In this document: positions 24,207-32,576 of the stretch, in pieces
Position numbering within the stretch: the first letter of the stretch is position 1
How the letters are laid out: each line of letters starts with the position of its first letter
NCBI GenBank assembly: GCA_902489745.1
Contig: CABUBB010000014.1
Span: forward strand, 1 to 56,709
Direction: 5' to 3'
Source of the DNA: Metaruminococcus_A sp003150405
GTDB lineage: Bacteria; Bacillota; Clostridia; Oscillospirales; Ruminococcaceae
Length of the DNA stretch: 56,709 nt
Notes under the pieces: generated by a model
What the model saw: only the letters and a program-made list of their open reading frames with translations
The model's database searches: none
Told to the model about the DNA's origin: nothing
Program-made: the position numbers and the translations under genes

Positions 24207-25793
24207 TTATACTAATTTTTTTGAATCCATAAGCAATTTGTACTCCACTGAATCGACAACAGCGTTTAAACTCGCGTTGATCACATCGGACGAGACCGAA
24301 ACCGTTGTCCAGGTGTTCTCGCCGTCGGTGGTTTCAATAAAGACACGAACCTGCGCGGCAGTGGCGTCCTTTGGTTCAATTACGCGCACCTTGTAGTCAA
24401 TGAGACGAACCCCCTCAATGGCAGGGTAGAATTTTCCAACCGCCTTGCGCAGCGCAATATCCAGCGCGTGAACCGGGCCATCACCTTCATCTGCGGTAAT
24501 TTCACACCGTTCGCCCACCTTGATCTTAATCATGGCATAATCGCGGTTGTGGGCGCCTTCTTCGCTGCGTTCGCCAATAACCTTAAAATCAGTCACCTCA
24601 AAAAAAGGTTTGAATTTATGCAGGTGCTTTAAAGCAAGCAGTTCAAGGCTCGCGGTGGCCGACTCAAACTGATACCCGCTGTACTCCAGGTCTTTGACCA
24701 TTTCCACCAGTGAACTCGCCTCCGGCGAGTCCTTAGAGACCTCACTGCCAATGAGCTCCAGCTTGGAGAGCAGCGCCGCCTTGCCGGATACCTCGCTCAG
24801 CAGGACATTACGGCGGTTGCCCACCGTCTCCGGCGGGATATGCTCAAAGGAACGCGGGTTTTTAGTAACCCCGTCCACATGCATGCCGCCCTTGTGCGCG
24901 AACGCGCTTTTGCCGACATACGGCATGGTGTTTGGGAGAATCATATTGGAAATATCGGCAATATAACGTGCCGTTTTGCTTAGCCGCTCCATTTTGCCCT
25001 CTGGTAGACACTCATAGCCCAGCTTGCACTGTAAGCTCGGGATGATGGTAGAGAGATTTGCATTGCCGCACCGTTCGCCGTAGCCAATGTAGGTGCCCTG
25101 CACCTGCACCGCCCCCGCTTTGACCGCCGCAATGGAATTTGCCGCTGCACAGCCAATGTCATCATGGCAATGGATACCCACCGGCGCATTGACCTTGGAG
25201 ACGACATCCGCGACAATAGCGCTGATCTCATCGGGGAAACAACCGCCGTTGGTATCGCAGAGGACAAGACAGGTAGCGCCTGCACGTTCCGCCGCATACA
25301 GGGTTTGAAGCGCATATTCCGGATTTGCCTTGTAGCCGTCAAAAAAATGCTCGGCGTCAAAGAAAACCGTTTTGCCCCGGGATACAAAAAACGAGATGGT
25401 GTCGGTAATCATACGGAGATTTTCTTCCGGCGTGGTCTTGATGATTTCGGCAACATGCAGGTCCCAGCTTTTGCCGAAGATGGCAATGGCTTCGGTATCC
25501 GCCGTCAGGAGGGCCTGCACATTTTTGTCCTCCTCCACCTGGATACCACGCCGGCGGGTGGAGCCAAAGGCCACCAGCTTCGCGTGGTTCAGGGAAAGTC
25601 CCTTGACCCGGGAAAAGAATTCCAAATCCTTCGGGTTGGAGCCGGGATTACCGGCCTCAATATAATCAATGCCCAGCTTATCCAGGCTTTTAACGATGTT
25701 CAGTTTATCCTCAACGGTGAAGGTGATGTTTTCCGCCTGCGCGCCGTCACGCAAAGTGGAATCAAAAATCGATACCTTTTTCATAGCTGTCAC
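24207..25793 (-). CDS. cimA: (R)-citramalate synthase
   Basis: 528 residues. Condenses pyruvate and acetyl-CoA to citramalate, giving 2-oxobutyrate for isoleucine without threonine deaminase. SIFDSTLRDGAQAENITFTVEDK and DYIEAGNPGSNPKDLEFF match the CimA branch of the DRE-TIM family, in which PGSNPKD is distinctive, rather than LeuA. Metal ligands are seen in HCHDDIG. A C-terminal LeuA-type regulatory domain follows from about residue 390, expected to sense isoleucine. The start is GTG 25793 or ATG 25784; both have a usable ribosome site. It sits where leuA normally sits in a leu operon. Not leuA by motif, though without a tree I cannot exclude mixed specificity. Confidence 0.88.
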   Translation of the reverse strand: MTAMKKVSIFDSTLRDGAQAENITFTVEDKLNIVKSLDKLGIDYIEAGNPGSNPKDLEFFSRVKGLSLNHAKLVAFGSTRRRGIQVEEDKNVQALLTADTEAIAIFGKSWDLHVAEIIKTTPEENLRMITDTISFFVSRGKTVFFDAEHFFDGYKANPEYALQTLYAAERAGATCLVLCDTNGGCFPDEISAIVADVVSKVNAPVGIHCHDDIGCAAANSIAAVKAGAVQVQGTYIGYGERCGNANLSTIIPSLQCKLGYECLPEGKMERLSKTARYIADISNMILPNTMPYVGKSAFAHKGGMHVDGVTKNPRSFEHIPPETVGNRRNVLLSEVSGKAALLSKLELIGSEVSKDSPEASSLVEMVKDLEYSGYQFESATASLELLALKHLHKFKPFFEVTDFKVIGERSEEGAHNRDYAMIKIKVGERCEITADEGDGPVHALDIALRKAVGKFYPAIEGVRLIDYKVRVIEPKDATAAQVRVFIETTDGENTWTTVSVSSDVINASLNAVVDSVEYKLLMDSKKLV

Positions 25794-25807
25794 CCATATC
25801 CTCAGGA

Positions 25808-27484
25808 TTAAAGTTCCACCTCAAGAATTTGCTCGGTAATACTGCCGCCCGCGGGAACCATTGGCAGGGCATTGATGTCCTTGTCGATAAGGCATTCCAC
25901 CAGCACCGGGCCGGGATAAGCCAGCGCCTCGGCCAGAACCGTTTCCACCTCTTTGGGGGTTTTAATTTGCAGCCCCTTGATGTGGTAGGCCTCTGCGAGC
26001 TTCATATAATCCGTATTGCGGTCAAGGGTGGTCTGGGAATAACGTCCCTCATAAAACAGCCGCTGCCACTGGCGCACCATACCGAGCACATTGTTGTTAA
26101 AGAGCAGCTCCACAATGGGAACCTTGAATTTATAGGCGGTCACCAGTTCATTGCAGTTCATGTGGAAACTGCCGTCCCCCGCAATGTTGACGACCTTTTT
26201 GTCCGGATTCGCAAGCTGTGCGCCGATTGCCGCGCCAAGCCCATACCCCATTGTACCAAGCCCGCCGCTGGAACAGAACTGGCGCGGACGGCGGAATTCG
26301 TAAAACTGCGCCGCCCACATCTGATGCTGGCCGACTTCGGTGGTGAGAATCGCATCGTGGTTGGTCAGCCGACCCAGGGTTTTAATCACCTGTTCCGGTG
26401 TAACACCGCCGCTGGGAGAAACCTGTTTGAGAGGATGTTCGGTTTTCCAGCCTGCAATCTGGTTCATCCATTCGATGCGATGCTGTTTCGGCAGCCGCGC
26501 GCAAAGGGCACTCAGAACCTCTTTGACGTCGCCGACCACCGAATGTTCCACCGCAATGTTTTTGCCGACCTCTGCCGGGTCAATGTCAATATGTACGATT
26601 TTGGCATGCGGCGCGAACGACTGAATGTCACAAATGACACGGTCGCTGAACCGGGTGCCGACGCCAACAAAAAGGTCGCAGGCGGTAATGGCTTTGGACG
26701 AGGTCACGGTGCCGTGCATGCCGAGCATCCCGGTGTAACGGATGTGGCTGCCGTCAAAACCGCCAAGGCCCATTAACGAGCAGGAAACCGGCGCATCGCA
26801 CAGTTCGGCGAATTGCGCAAGCTCCCCCGAAGCGTTTGCAGAAATGACTCCGCCGCCAGAATAAAGCACGGGGCGCTCGCTTTCACAAATCAACTCAACA
26901 ACCCTGTCTAGCTCCTGCTCCGAAAAGGTTATTTTAGGCGGCGTCGACGACGCGGGCTTTTGGGGTTCAAATTCCGTTACCGCAGCGGTAATATCTTTTG
27001 GAATGTCAATCAGCACCGGCCCCTTGCGCCCGCTGTTTGCAATGCGGAAGGCACTGCGGATAGTATCCGCCAGCTTAGTGACGTCCTTGACAATATAATT
27101 GTGTTTGGTGACCGGCATGGTGATGCCGGTGATATCGACTTCCTGGAAGCTATCCAGCCCCAGCAGATTGCAGGAGACGTTGCCGGTAATGGCAACCATC
27201 GGGACAGAGTCCATATAGGCGGTGGCAATTCCCGTTACCAGGTTGGTCGCCCCGGGGCCGGAAGTTGCAAGCACCACCCCGGTTTTTCCTGTGGAGCGCG
27301 CATATCCATCGGCAGCATGAGCGGCTCCCTGCTCATGCGCCGTGATAATGTGCCGTATCCGGTCGCTGTATTGGTACAGCATATCATATATATTGAGCAC
27401 AGCGCCGCCCGGGTAGCCGAATATCGTATCGACACCCTGTTCCAGCAGACACTCTACAATGATTTGTGAACCTGAATACTTCAT
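25808..27484 (-). CDS. ilvB: Acetolactate synthase, catalytic subunit
   Basis: 558 residues from ATG 27484 (MKYSGSQIIV), which follows AAAGGAAG; the 13-residue longer frame has no better site. Thiamine-diphosphate enzyme of branched-chain amino acid synthesis. The catalytic Glu is in ITAHEQGAAHAADGYAR, and the ThDP/Mg motif is GDGSFHMNCNELVTA...NNN. FAD-binding middle domain present. First gene of the operon, with a predicted promoter upstream. No regulatory subunit gene (ilvN/ilvH) and no ilvC or ilvD lie in the window, so these must be elsewhere. Confidence 0.95.
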   Translation of the reverse strand: MKYSGSQIIVECLLEQGVDTIFGYPGGAVLNIYDMLYQYSDRIRHIITAHEQGAAHAADGYARSTGKTGVVLATSGPGATNLVTGIATAYMDSVPMVAITGNVSCNLLGLDSFQEVDITGITMPVTKHNYIVKDVTKLADTIRSAFRIANSGRKGPVLIDIPKDITAAVTEFEPQKPASSTPPKITFSEQELDRVVELICESERPVLYSGGGVISANASGELAQFAELCDAPVSCSLMGLGGFDGSHIRYTGMLGMHGTVTSSKAITACDLFVGVGTRFSDRVICDIQSFAPHAKIVHIDIDPAEVGKNIAVEHSVVGDVKEVLSALCARLPKQHRIEWMNQIAGWKTEHPLKQVSPSGGVTPEQVIKTLGRLTNHDAILTTEVGQHQMWAAQFYEFRRPRQFCSSGGLGTMGYGLGAAIGAQLANPDKKVVNIAGDGSFHMNCNELVTAYKFKVPIVELLFNNNVLGMVRQWQRLFYEGRYSQTTLDRNTDYMKLAEAYHIKGLQIKTPKEVETVLAEALAYPGPVLVECLIDKDINALPMVPAGGSITEQILEVEL

Positions 27485-27562
27485 TATGATCTTCCTTTCA
27501 GGTACCGGCGGCCCAACCGCCATAGGTATCCTTTTGCACCCTACGGGATAAAAGGTAGTGTC

Positions 27563-27591
27563 ATTATACCATATATTTGCGAAAAAATTAA
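27563..27591 (-). promoter_or_regulatory. Predicted promoter of the ilvB-cimA-leuCDB operon
   Basis: A perfect TATAAT on the minus strand (27563-27568), about 80 bases upstream of ilvB. The -35 region (AATT/TTAAT-like) is weak. The leader contains a GC-rich small hairpin near 27500-27520. I see no T-box consensus and no leucine-rich leader peptide. Confidence 0.5.
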
Positions 27592-27974
27592 CTATACACC
27601 GAAAGATTTGTTGATTTGCCTAACTTTAAACCATAAAAATGAATTCATTTGCAACTATTGTCGGTATGCAAAAAGACTGTAACGCTCTTTTATGACACTA
27701 TTTCACTATGGAAATATTTGGGCAGAATCATATTAACAACACCAAATATTGGTAAATGAATCCGCAAGTGTCAAGAAACTGTTTAAAAACTCGTCCAGTC
27801 TGCCATTTTTTATAAAGCGCACCGGAAACAGCAAAACTGTGTCAATCGCCCCAACTATTTGAAAAGCATCCATGTGGATTCACCGACGAACCACCATAAA
27901 AATTTGCAAACATATAAATAGGATTTTCTCCTATTCCTGATATCGCAATCCCAAAAAGAATGAAAACAGTTTTC
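27592..27974. other. AT-rich divergent intergenic region between ilvB and tyrA
   Basis: About 380 bases without a gene. Two inverted repeats stand out: AATATTTGG...CCAAATATT (27713-27721 and 27742-27750) and AATAGGA-N5-TCCTATT (27917-27935). Either could be an operator for a regulator of amino acid synthesis. No protein-coding frame with a ribosome site is present. Confidence 0.45.
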
Positions 27975-28003
27975 TTGACATTGTTCCTATCATTTGCTAT
28001 GCT
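27975..28003 (+). promoter_or_regulatory. Sigma-A promoter of tyrA
   Basis: A consensus TTGACA (27975-27980), 17 bases, TATGCT (27998-28003). About 45 bases of leader precede the start codon. Confidence 0.75.
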
Positions 28004-28055
28004 TTAGTGGTTAAAATCATTAAAGTACAGTATAAAACCAAAGTGAGGCAATTTT

Positions 28056-28898
28056 ATGAACATTGCAGTCGTTGGCCTGGGGCTGATTGGCGCTTCCTTC
28101 TGCAAGGCGCTGACCGTTAAAACCGGGCACCGGATATTCGGAATAGATATCCAGCCGGAAACGGTGCAGAAAGCCGAAAAACTGGGAATGATTGAATGCG
28201 GGATAGACTCGTCGGAGCTTAAGAGCATGGATCTCACCATTATTGCCCTTTATCCGGAGGATGCCATCCGTTTTCTAATGGAGCATACCGGGCAGTTCCG
28301 GCGCGGCAGCATTGTTATTGACGTCTGTGGCGTCAAAGCAAAAGTTGTTCGCGCCGTGGAACCTGCAATGATGGACGCAGGCGTGCGTTACGTTGGTGCT
28401 CACCCCATGGCCGGGCGGGAATTCTCCGGCATCGATTATGCCACTGCCGATTTATACAGCGGCGCCAGCTTTATCCTCACCCCGACCGAACAAACCGATC
28501 CAGCCGCTGTGGAAATCCTTTCTGCGCTTGCTCTGGAACTCGGCTTCAGGAAAACCGTTGTTGCCACACCGGAGGAGCACGACCAGGTCATTGCCTATAC
28601 CTCCCAGTTAGCGCATGTGGTTTCCAACGCCTATATTAAAAGCCCAACGCTGAAGCAGGAAAACGGCTTCAGCGCAGGCAGCTTTAAGGATCTGACCCGA
28701 GTGGCAAAATGCAACCCAGGCATGTGGACCTCCCTGTTTCTGGATAACCGGGACGCGCTTTTGACTGAATTGGATACCATTCTCCTGCACCTTACCGAAT
28801 ACCGGCAGGCCCTTGCTAATGAAGATGCGGATACACTGTTCTCCCTTCTCAAGGATGGAAATGACCGCAAGGAATGGTCGCTTTTCCATGAGGAATAA
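28056..28898 (+). CDS. tyrA: Prephenate dehydrogenase
   Basis: 280 residues. NAD(P)-dependent oxidative decarboxylation of prephenate to 4-hydroxyphenylpyruvate for tyrosine synthesis. MNIAVVGLGLIGASFCKAL is the Rossmann nucleotide-binding fingerprint. DVCGVK and GAHPMAGREFSG carry the expected catalytic-site residues, and HDQVIAYTSQLAHVVSNA belongs to the helical dimerisation domain. No ACT domain or chorismate mutase domain is fused. Stands alone, without other aromatic pathway genes nearby. Confidence 0.93.
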   Translation: MNIAVVGLGLIGASFCKALTVKTGHRIFGIDIQPETVQKAEKLGMIECGIDSSELKSMDLTIIALYPEDAIRFLMEHTGQFRRGSIVIDVCGVKAKVVRAVEPAMMDAGVRYVGAHPMAGREFSGIDYATADLYSGASFILTPTEQTDPAAVEILSALALELGFRKTVVATPEEHDQVIAYTSQLAHVVSNAYIKSPTLKQENGFSAGSFKDLTRVAKCNPGMWTSLFLDNRDALLTELDTILLHLTEYRQALANEDADTLFSLLKDGNDRKEWSLFHEE

Positions 28899-28975
28899 GG
28901 CATAGTGGACGCCCGCTTGTTTTCTTTGTATAAATACCGTATACTATGCTGTAATGATTGTTGGAGGTGTAAACA

Positions 28976-29458
28976 ATGGAAACAGATTTGCTGGTCAAGC
29001 TCTATGATCTGCCCAATCCGGATGAAGCCTATTGCCGTGTAAAGCAGAAGGGGGTTACCATCCACCGGGCAATGGCGCTGGATCGCAGCAAAATCCTGCG
29101 CTTTGTCCGTGAGACCTTTGGAGAAGCATGGGAGAGTGAATGCAGCGTCACATTGACCGCCCAGCCTTCCACCTGTATGATCGCCGTGTATCAAAAACAG
29201 GTGGTGGGATTCGCCTGCTACGACGCCACCGCAAAAGCCTTTTTCGGCCCGACTGGTGTTTCAGAGCAGTTCCGCGGCAAGGGCGTGGGCACGGCGCTCC
29301 TCTACCGCACTTTGGAGGCCATGCGGGAAGCCGGGTACGGTTACGCCATCATTGGATGGGTGGGCAGCGCTCTGGAATTTTACCGGAAAACCTGCGGAGC
29401 CGTTCCCATTCCAGACTCATTTCCAGGAGTTTACCGCAACATTGTTGACCAAAACTAA
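28976..29458 (+). CDS. GNAT N-acetyltransferase
   Basis: 160 residues. The acetyl-CoA binding motif is VSEQFRGKGVGTALLYRTL (R/Q-x-x-G-x-G/A type), followed by GYAIIGWVGSALEFYRKTCGA, the usual C-terminal GNAT strand-helix. TTGGAGGTG precedes the start. The first ~35 residues are unlike typical GNAT proteins. Acceptor substrate unknown. Confidence 0.85.
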   Translation: METDLLVKLYDLPNPDEAYCRVKQKGVTIHRAMALDRSKILRFVRETFGEAWESECSVTLTAQPSTCMIAVYQKQVVGFACYDATAKAFFGPTGVSEQFRGKGVGTALLYRTLEAMREAGYGYAIIGWVGSALEFYRKTCGAVPIPDSFPGVYRNIVDQN

Positions 29459-29571
29459 ACCGGCAGGAGAATGCGCAGCATTCTGCTTGTTATTTCCAGT
29501 CCCCTATACACCCGCCCCGGCCAGCACATGTCGACCGAGACTTACGCTTTTCTACGACGCAAAGGAGATTT

Positions 29572-30858
29572 ATGGAAATCAACCAACCATTCTTAACTGC
29601 ACCGGCGCACTGGAAACGAGATATTGTACTCTTCCTGTCGGGCCAAACCATTTCACTGTTTGGCTCCTCACTGGTGCAGTTCGCCATTATTTGGCATATT
29701 ACCCTCACTACCTCCTCCGGGCTAATGGTGACCATCTCCACGCTCTGCGGCTTTCTGCCGCAGCTTCTCATCTCGCTTTTTGCCGGTGTCTGGGCCGACC
29801 GTTACAGCCGTAAGGTTCTCATCATGGCGGCGGACGGCGTCATCGCCTTTTCCACCCTTATTCTAGCGTTCCTTTTCCTAAGCGGGCACCAGGAACTCTG
29901 GCTGCTGTTTACCATTTTGGGGATCCGCTCCTTTGGACAGGGTATCCAGACGCCTGCTGTCAACGCCATGATTCCCCAGCTTGTTCCAACCGACAAGCTG
30001 ATGCGTATCAACGGCATCAATGGGAGTATCCAGTCCCTGACTATGGTGCTGTCTCCCGCTATTAGCGGCACCCTTCTCGGTACAGCGGGGATTGTCTCCA
30101 CCTTTTTCGTAGACGTAGGCACCGCAGCGATCGCTATTGTGATCATGTTTACGTTAAAGGTGCCAAAGCTTGTCCAAGAGGCCGTTCAAACCGAAAAGGG
30201 ATACCTATATGAACTGAAAACCGGCATTCTGTACGCCTGGAAACATCCTTTTATTAAGGTATTGCTCATTGTATACGCTTTCTTTATGTTTTTTATCACC
30301 CCGGCCGCCATGCTGACCCCACTTATGGTAACTCGTTCCTTCGGAGACGAAGTCTGGCGGCTCACCCTTAATGAAATGATTTTCAGTGTCGGCAGCATTA
30401 TCGGCGGCCTTGTTATCGCTTCCTGGGGAGGTTTTCGAAATCGGCTTTGGACTATAGGGGCATTCTGTATGCTATTTGGTATCCTGACCGCAGTGCTGGG
30501 TTTACCGTGGACCTTCTGGGTTTATCTGTTCATTATGCTGCTTGTTGGAGGCTGTATGCCGTTTATCAGTTCCCCGTTTATGGTGCTTTTGCAGGAAACC
30601 ACCGATCCAGACAAACAGGGGCGCGTTTTCTCGCTGGTGCAGATTGTCACCACAGCAGCCGTTCCACTTGGTACGGCGGTGTTTGGCCCGGTTGCAGACA
30701 TTATAAGCATTGAAGTGCTGCTAATTATGACTGGCGTTATTATGGCAGGAATCGGTCTGGCTGTTTTGATGAACAAAAAATTGCTGCCTTACGGCATGCG
30801 GAACAAATCCGCCTCATTGTCTGATAATAATTCATCTCCTTCCGACACAGATTGCTAA
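29572..30858 (+). CDS. MFS efflux transporter (MefA-like / MFS_3 type)
   Basis: 428 residues with about twelve membrane segments. The N-terminus (DIVLFLSGQTISLFGSSLVQFAIIWHIT) and FAGVWADRYSRKVLIMAAD (motif A between helices 2 and 3) are typical of the macrolide-efflux-like MFS_3 group. AAAGGAG precedes the start. The drug or metabolite exported cannot be inferred. A terminator hairpin lies 90 bases after the stop. Confidence 0.85.
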   Translation: MEINQPFLTAPAHWKRDIVLFLSGQTISLFGSSLVQFAIIWHITLTTSSGLMVTISTLCGFLPQLLISLFAGVWADRYSRKVLIMAADGVIAFSTLILAFLFLSGHQELWLLFTILGIRSFGQGIQTPAVNAMIPQLVPTDKLMRINGINGSIQSLTMVLSPAISGTLLGTAGIVSTFFVDVGTAAIAIVIMFTLKVPKLVQEAVQTEKGYLYELKTGILYAWKHPFIKVLLIVYAFFMFFITPAAMLTPLMVTRSFGDEVWRLTLNEMIFSVGSIIGGLVIASWGGFRNRLWTIGAFCMLFGILTAVLGLPWTFWVYLFIMLLVGGCMPFISSPFMVLLQETTDPDKQGRVFSLVQIVTTAAVPLGTAVFGPVADIISIEVLLIMTGVIMAGIGLAVLMNKKLLPYGMRNKSASLSDNNSSPSDTDC

Positions 30859-30939
30859 CATCTTTATTCCATACAGAATCCGTGCCTTTCCAATAAAACG
30901 GTAAAAATAGATTGGAATCAATTTCTTTCGAGCGCGTCG

Positions 30940-30976
30940 CAGCCTCTTTTACTATTCGTAAGAGAGGCTTGTTTTA
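30940..30976 (+). terminator. Terminator after the MFS gene
   Basis: AGCCTCTTTTAC pairs with GTAAGAGAGGCT, followed by TGTTTTAT. Confidence 0.75.
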
Positions 30977-31350
30977 TAATCAATTTCCATCTCCATTAAC
31001 CCCATAGAGTTCCAGCGCCATCTTTACCTCAAAAATCGTAAGATGTTTTTTAAAACGCCAAACCAGATTTATTTCATCATATTATACATTTTTTCATATT
31101 GACTTCTAACTCTCGATTATATATAATATACTCATAAATCACCATCATCTCCAATTTATCCCGTCAAAAATCTATTTCCGTATCTTTATGAGCCACAAAA
31201 AGCGCAAGTAAAAATTAGTATATCAACTTGTTTATTTATTCCGTGATAAAGTCATCTCTAAACAAGAACTCTCGTAAAACAATCATATTTTCGCATCTTA
31301 AGTTCGATGTTTTATATGAAACAATAAACTTTGCGGAGGAGGTTCCTTTT
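30977..31350. other. AT-rich spacer, no gene recognised
   Basis: About 370 bases of low GC content. One longer frame runs into the gene at 31351, but its upstream part has no ribosome site and looks non-coding. Composition shifts here from the GC-richer core genes, marking the start of an accessory stretch. Confidence 0.45.
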
Positions 31351-31716
31351 ATGAAGTACAATTTTAATTGGTCCGTTGTTTCCGGCGGCGCCCCCTGTAT
31401 TACAATATCTTCACTTGGTATTGCATTCAACAGTATCTCCATTGACAAATTAGGGCTGCCTGATAAAATTCTTGTCGGCTTTGACGAGGCCAATTGTGCG
31501 ATCGGTATAAAAGCTTACGAAGGAGAACAGGAAGGCAGACCCTATGAGTTTGCAAACCGAGTCAAAAACGGATGGATAAGAATTGGATGTAAGGATTTTA
31601 TTAAATACCTTCATTCTATCACTGGGATTGATTTTACCGCCTCCAAAAAATATACGGCTCAATATGATGCCGAATCCAAAATACTAATCGTGGATATTCA
31701 AAGCAAAGAAAAATAG
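31351..31716 (+). CDS. Small protein of unknown function
   Basis: 121 residues starting MKYNFNWSVVSGGAPCITIS, with GGAGGAGG as ribosome site. An earlier in-frame start adds 41 residues of AT-rich sequence and is unlikely. Soluble alpha/beta composition: ITISSLGIAFNSISIDKLGLPDKILVGFDE, then VKNGWIRIGCKDFIKYL, ending in a YDAESKILIVDIQSKEK strand. No family recognised. AT-rich compared with the core genes. Confidence 0.65.
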   Translation: MKYNFNWSVVSGGAPCITISSLGIAFNSISIDKLGLPDKILVGFDEANCAIGIKAYEGEQEGRPYEFANRVKNGWIRIGCKDFIKYLHSITGIDFTASKKYTAQYDAESKILIVDIQSKEK

Positions 31717-31734
31717 AACTGGCAAATAAAATTC

Positions 31735-31911
31735 CTGAATAAATGAAAGAGGAGTCTGGTGTAAAACACCAGACTCCACGACAGAAAACATAAATATGTT
31801 TCCTATATTTAGAACAAAATTATAGTAACATATTTATAATAAAATTACAAGTCGTTAAATTTTGGCTTCGTTTGGGGGGAATTTTAAAAGCCCTTTCTTT
31901 CATTTATTCAG
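31735..31911. repeat. 177-bp segment bounded by 15-bp perfect inverted repeats
   Basis: CTGAATAAATGAAAG at 31735-31749 and its exact complement at 31897-31911. Inside lies a perfect hairpin (GGAGTCTGGTGT / ACACCAGACTCC, 31751-31777). It could be a MITE-like remnant or a long structured RNA end. No transposase is present. Confidence 0.55.
31751..31777 (+). terminator. Hairpin downstream of the unknown gene
   Basis: Perfect 12-bp stem, loop AAA, but no T tract follows, so it may be a processing or stabilising structure rather than a classical terminator. Confidence 0.4.
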
Positions 31912-31948
31912 TATTATAAAATAAAGAATAAATATGAGGAGGTATTCT

Positions 31949-32026
31949 ATGAAGCTTCAACATAGAAAAACGAGGTTTCTCGTTACAAAACTTCTCCTCC
32001 CTATTGCAAACGGGTTATCGAACTGA
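31949..32026 (+). CDS. Tiny ORF with a strong ribosome site (possible leader peptide)
   Basis: 25 codons (MKLQHRKTRF...ANGLSN) preceded by GAGGAGG seven bases upstream and ending 15 bases before the next gene. Basic and partly hydrophobic. Expression is suggested by the ribosome site only; no family known. Confidence 0.35.
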   Translation: MKLQHRKTRFLVTKLLLPIANGLSN

Positions 32027-32040
32027 AATAGGGGGTATAT

Positions 32041-32262
32041 ATGGGCAAAAACCAACATGTTATCCCAAAAAGTGGAAAGTGGCAGGTGAAAGGTGAAGGA
32101 AATTCCAGAGCTACCACCATTACCAATACACAAAAGCAGGCAATATCTATTGCAAAAAGTATTGCTAAAAACCAAAACGCAGAAGTATTCATTCACGGGT
32201 TGGACGGAAGAATCAGAGAAAAGATTTCTTACGGAAATGAACACTTTTCATCTAAGGATTAA
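32041..32262 (+). CDS. DUF2188 small protein
   Basis: 73 residues. KNQHVIPKSGKWQVKGEGNSRATTITNTQKQAISIAKSIAKNQNAEVFIHGLDGRIREKISYGN follows the DUF2188 pattern: HVxPxxxGWxVKxxG..A, then a helix, then E.xVH.rdGrI. Ribosome site GGGGG. Function unknown; such proteins are common on mobile elements. Confidence 0.75.
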   Translation: MGKNQHVIPKSGKWQVKGEGNSRATTITNTQKQAISIAKSIAKNQNAEVFIHGLDGRIREKISYGNEHFSSKD

Positions 32263-32343
32263 AAAAAGCCCCTCAAAAATGGCAGAGGAGCATAAAGAAG
32301 TATTGCGAAAATACTAACCTATGCCAAGTGAACGGAAAATAAG

Positions 32344-32386
32344 AAACCTCTATGTGAATGGACGAACCATTTGCATAGAGGTTTTC
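32344..32386 (+). terminator. Rho-independent terminator
   Basis: AAACCTCTATG pairs with CATAGAGGTTTT, followed by CTTTTG. Ends the small-gene stretch before the presumed element. Confidence 0.7.
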
Positions 32387-32480
32387 TTTTGCTTCTTAAA
32401 ATTTTTCAGCGTCCGCAGGACGCGCAGCCGTCACCGAATGGGGACGATCTTGGGGGCTTGGGGGGAATCCCTCAAAAAGC

Positions 32481-32508
32481 ATTTTGGCCGGTGCAATCCG
32501 GCCAAAAT
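32481..32508. repeat. Perfect inverted repeat, possible oriT or element-end structure
   Basis: ATTTTGGCCGG, 6-base loop TGCAAT, CCGGCCAAAAT. It follows a GC-rich stretch (CAGCGTCCGCAGGACGCG, GGGGGCTTGGGGGG) that I associate with ends or transfer origins of clostridial integrative elements. No relaxase gene is in the window, so the assignment is tentative. Confidence 0.5.
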
Positions 32509-32576
32509 CGCAAAACATGTATATGTTTGCATTGCTTGCCAATCTGTGAAAACAGCCTATGAATATAACTGAATTT

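Noticed and set aside
27484..27560. Possible T-box or leucine attenuator before ilvB
   Set aside because: The AGGGTGGTACCGCG core is absent and no run of Leu, Val or Ile codons in a leader ORF was found; only a small GC hairpin is present.
31228..31350. Longer start for the unknown protein at 31351
   Set aside because: The added 41 residues are AT-rich with no ribosome site, whereas ATG 31351 follows GGAGGAGG.
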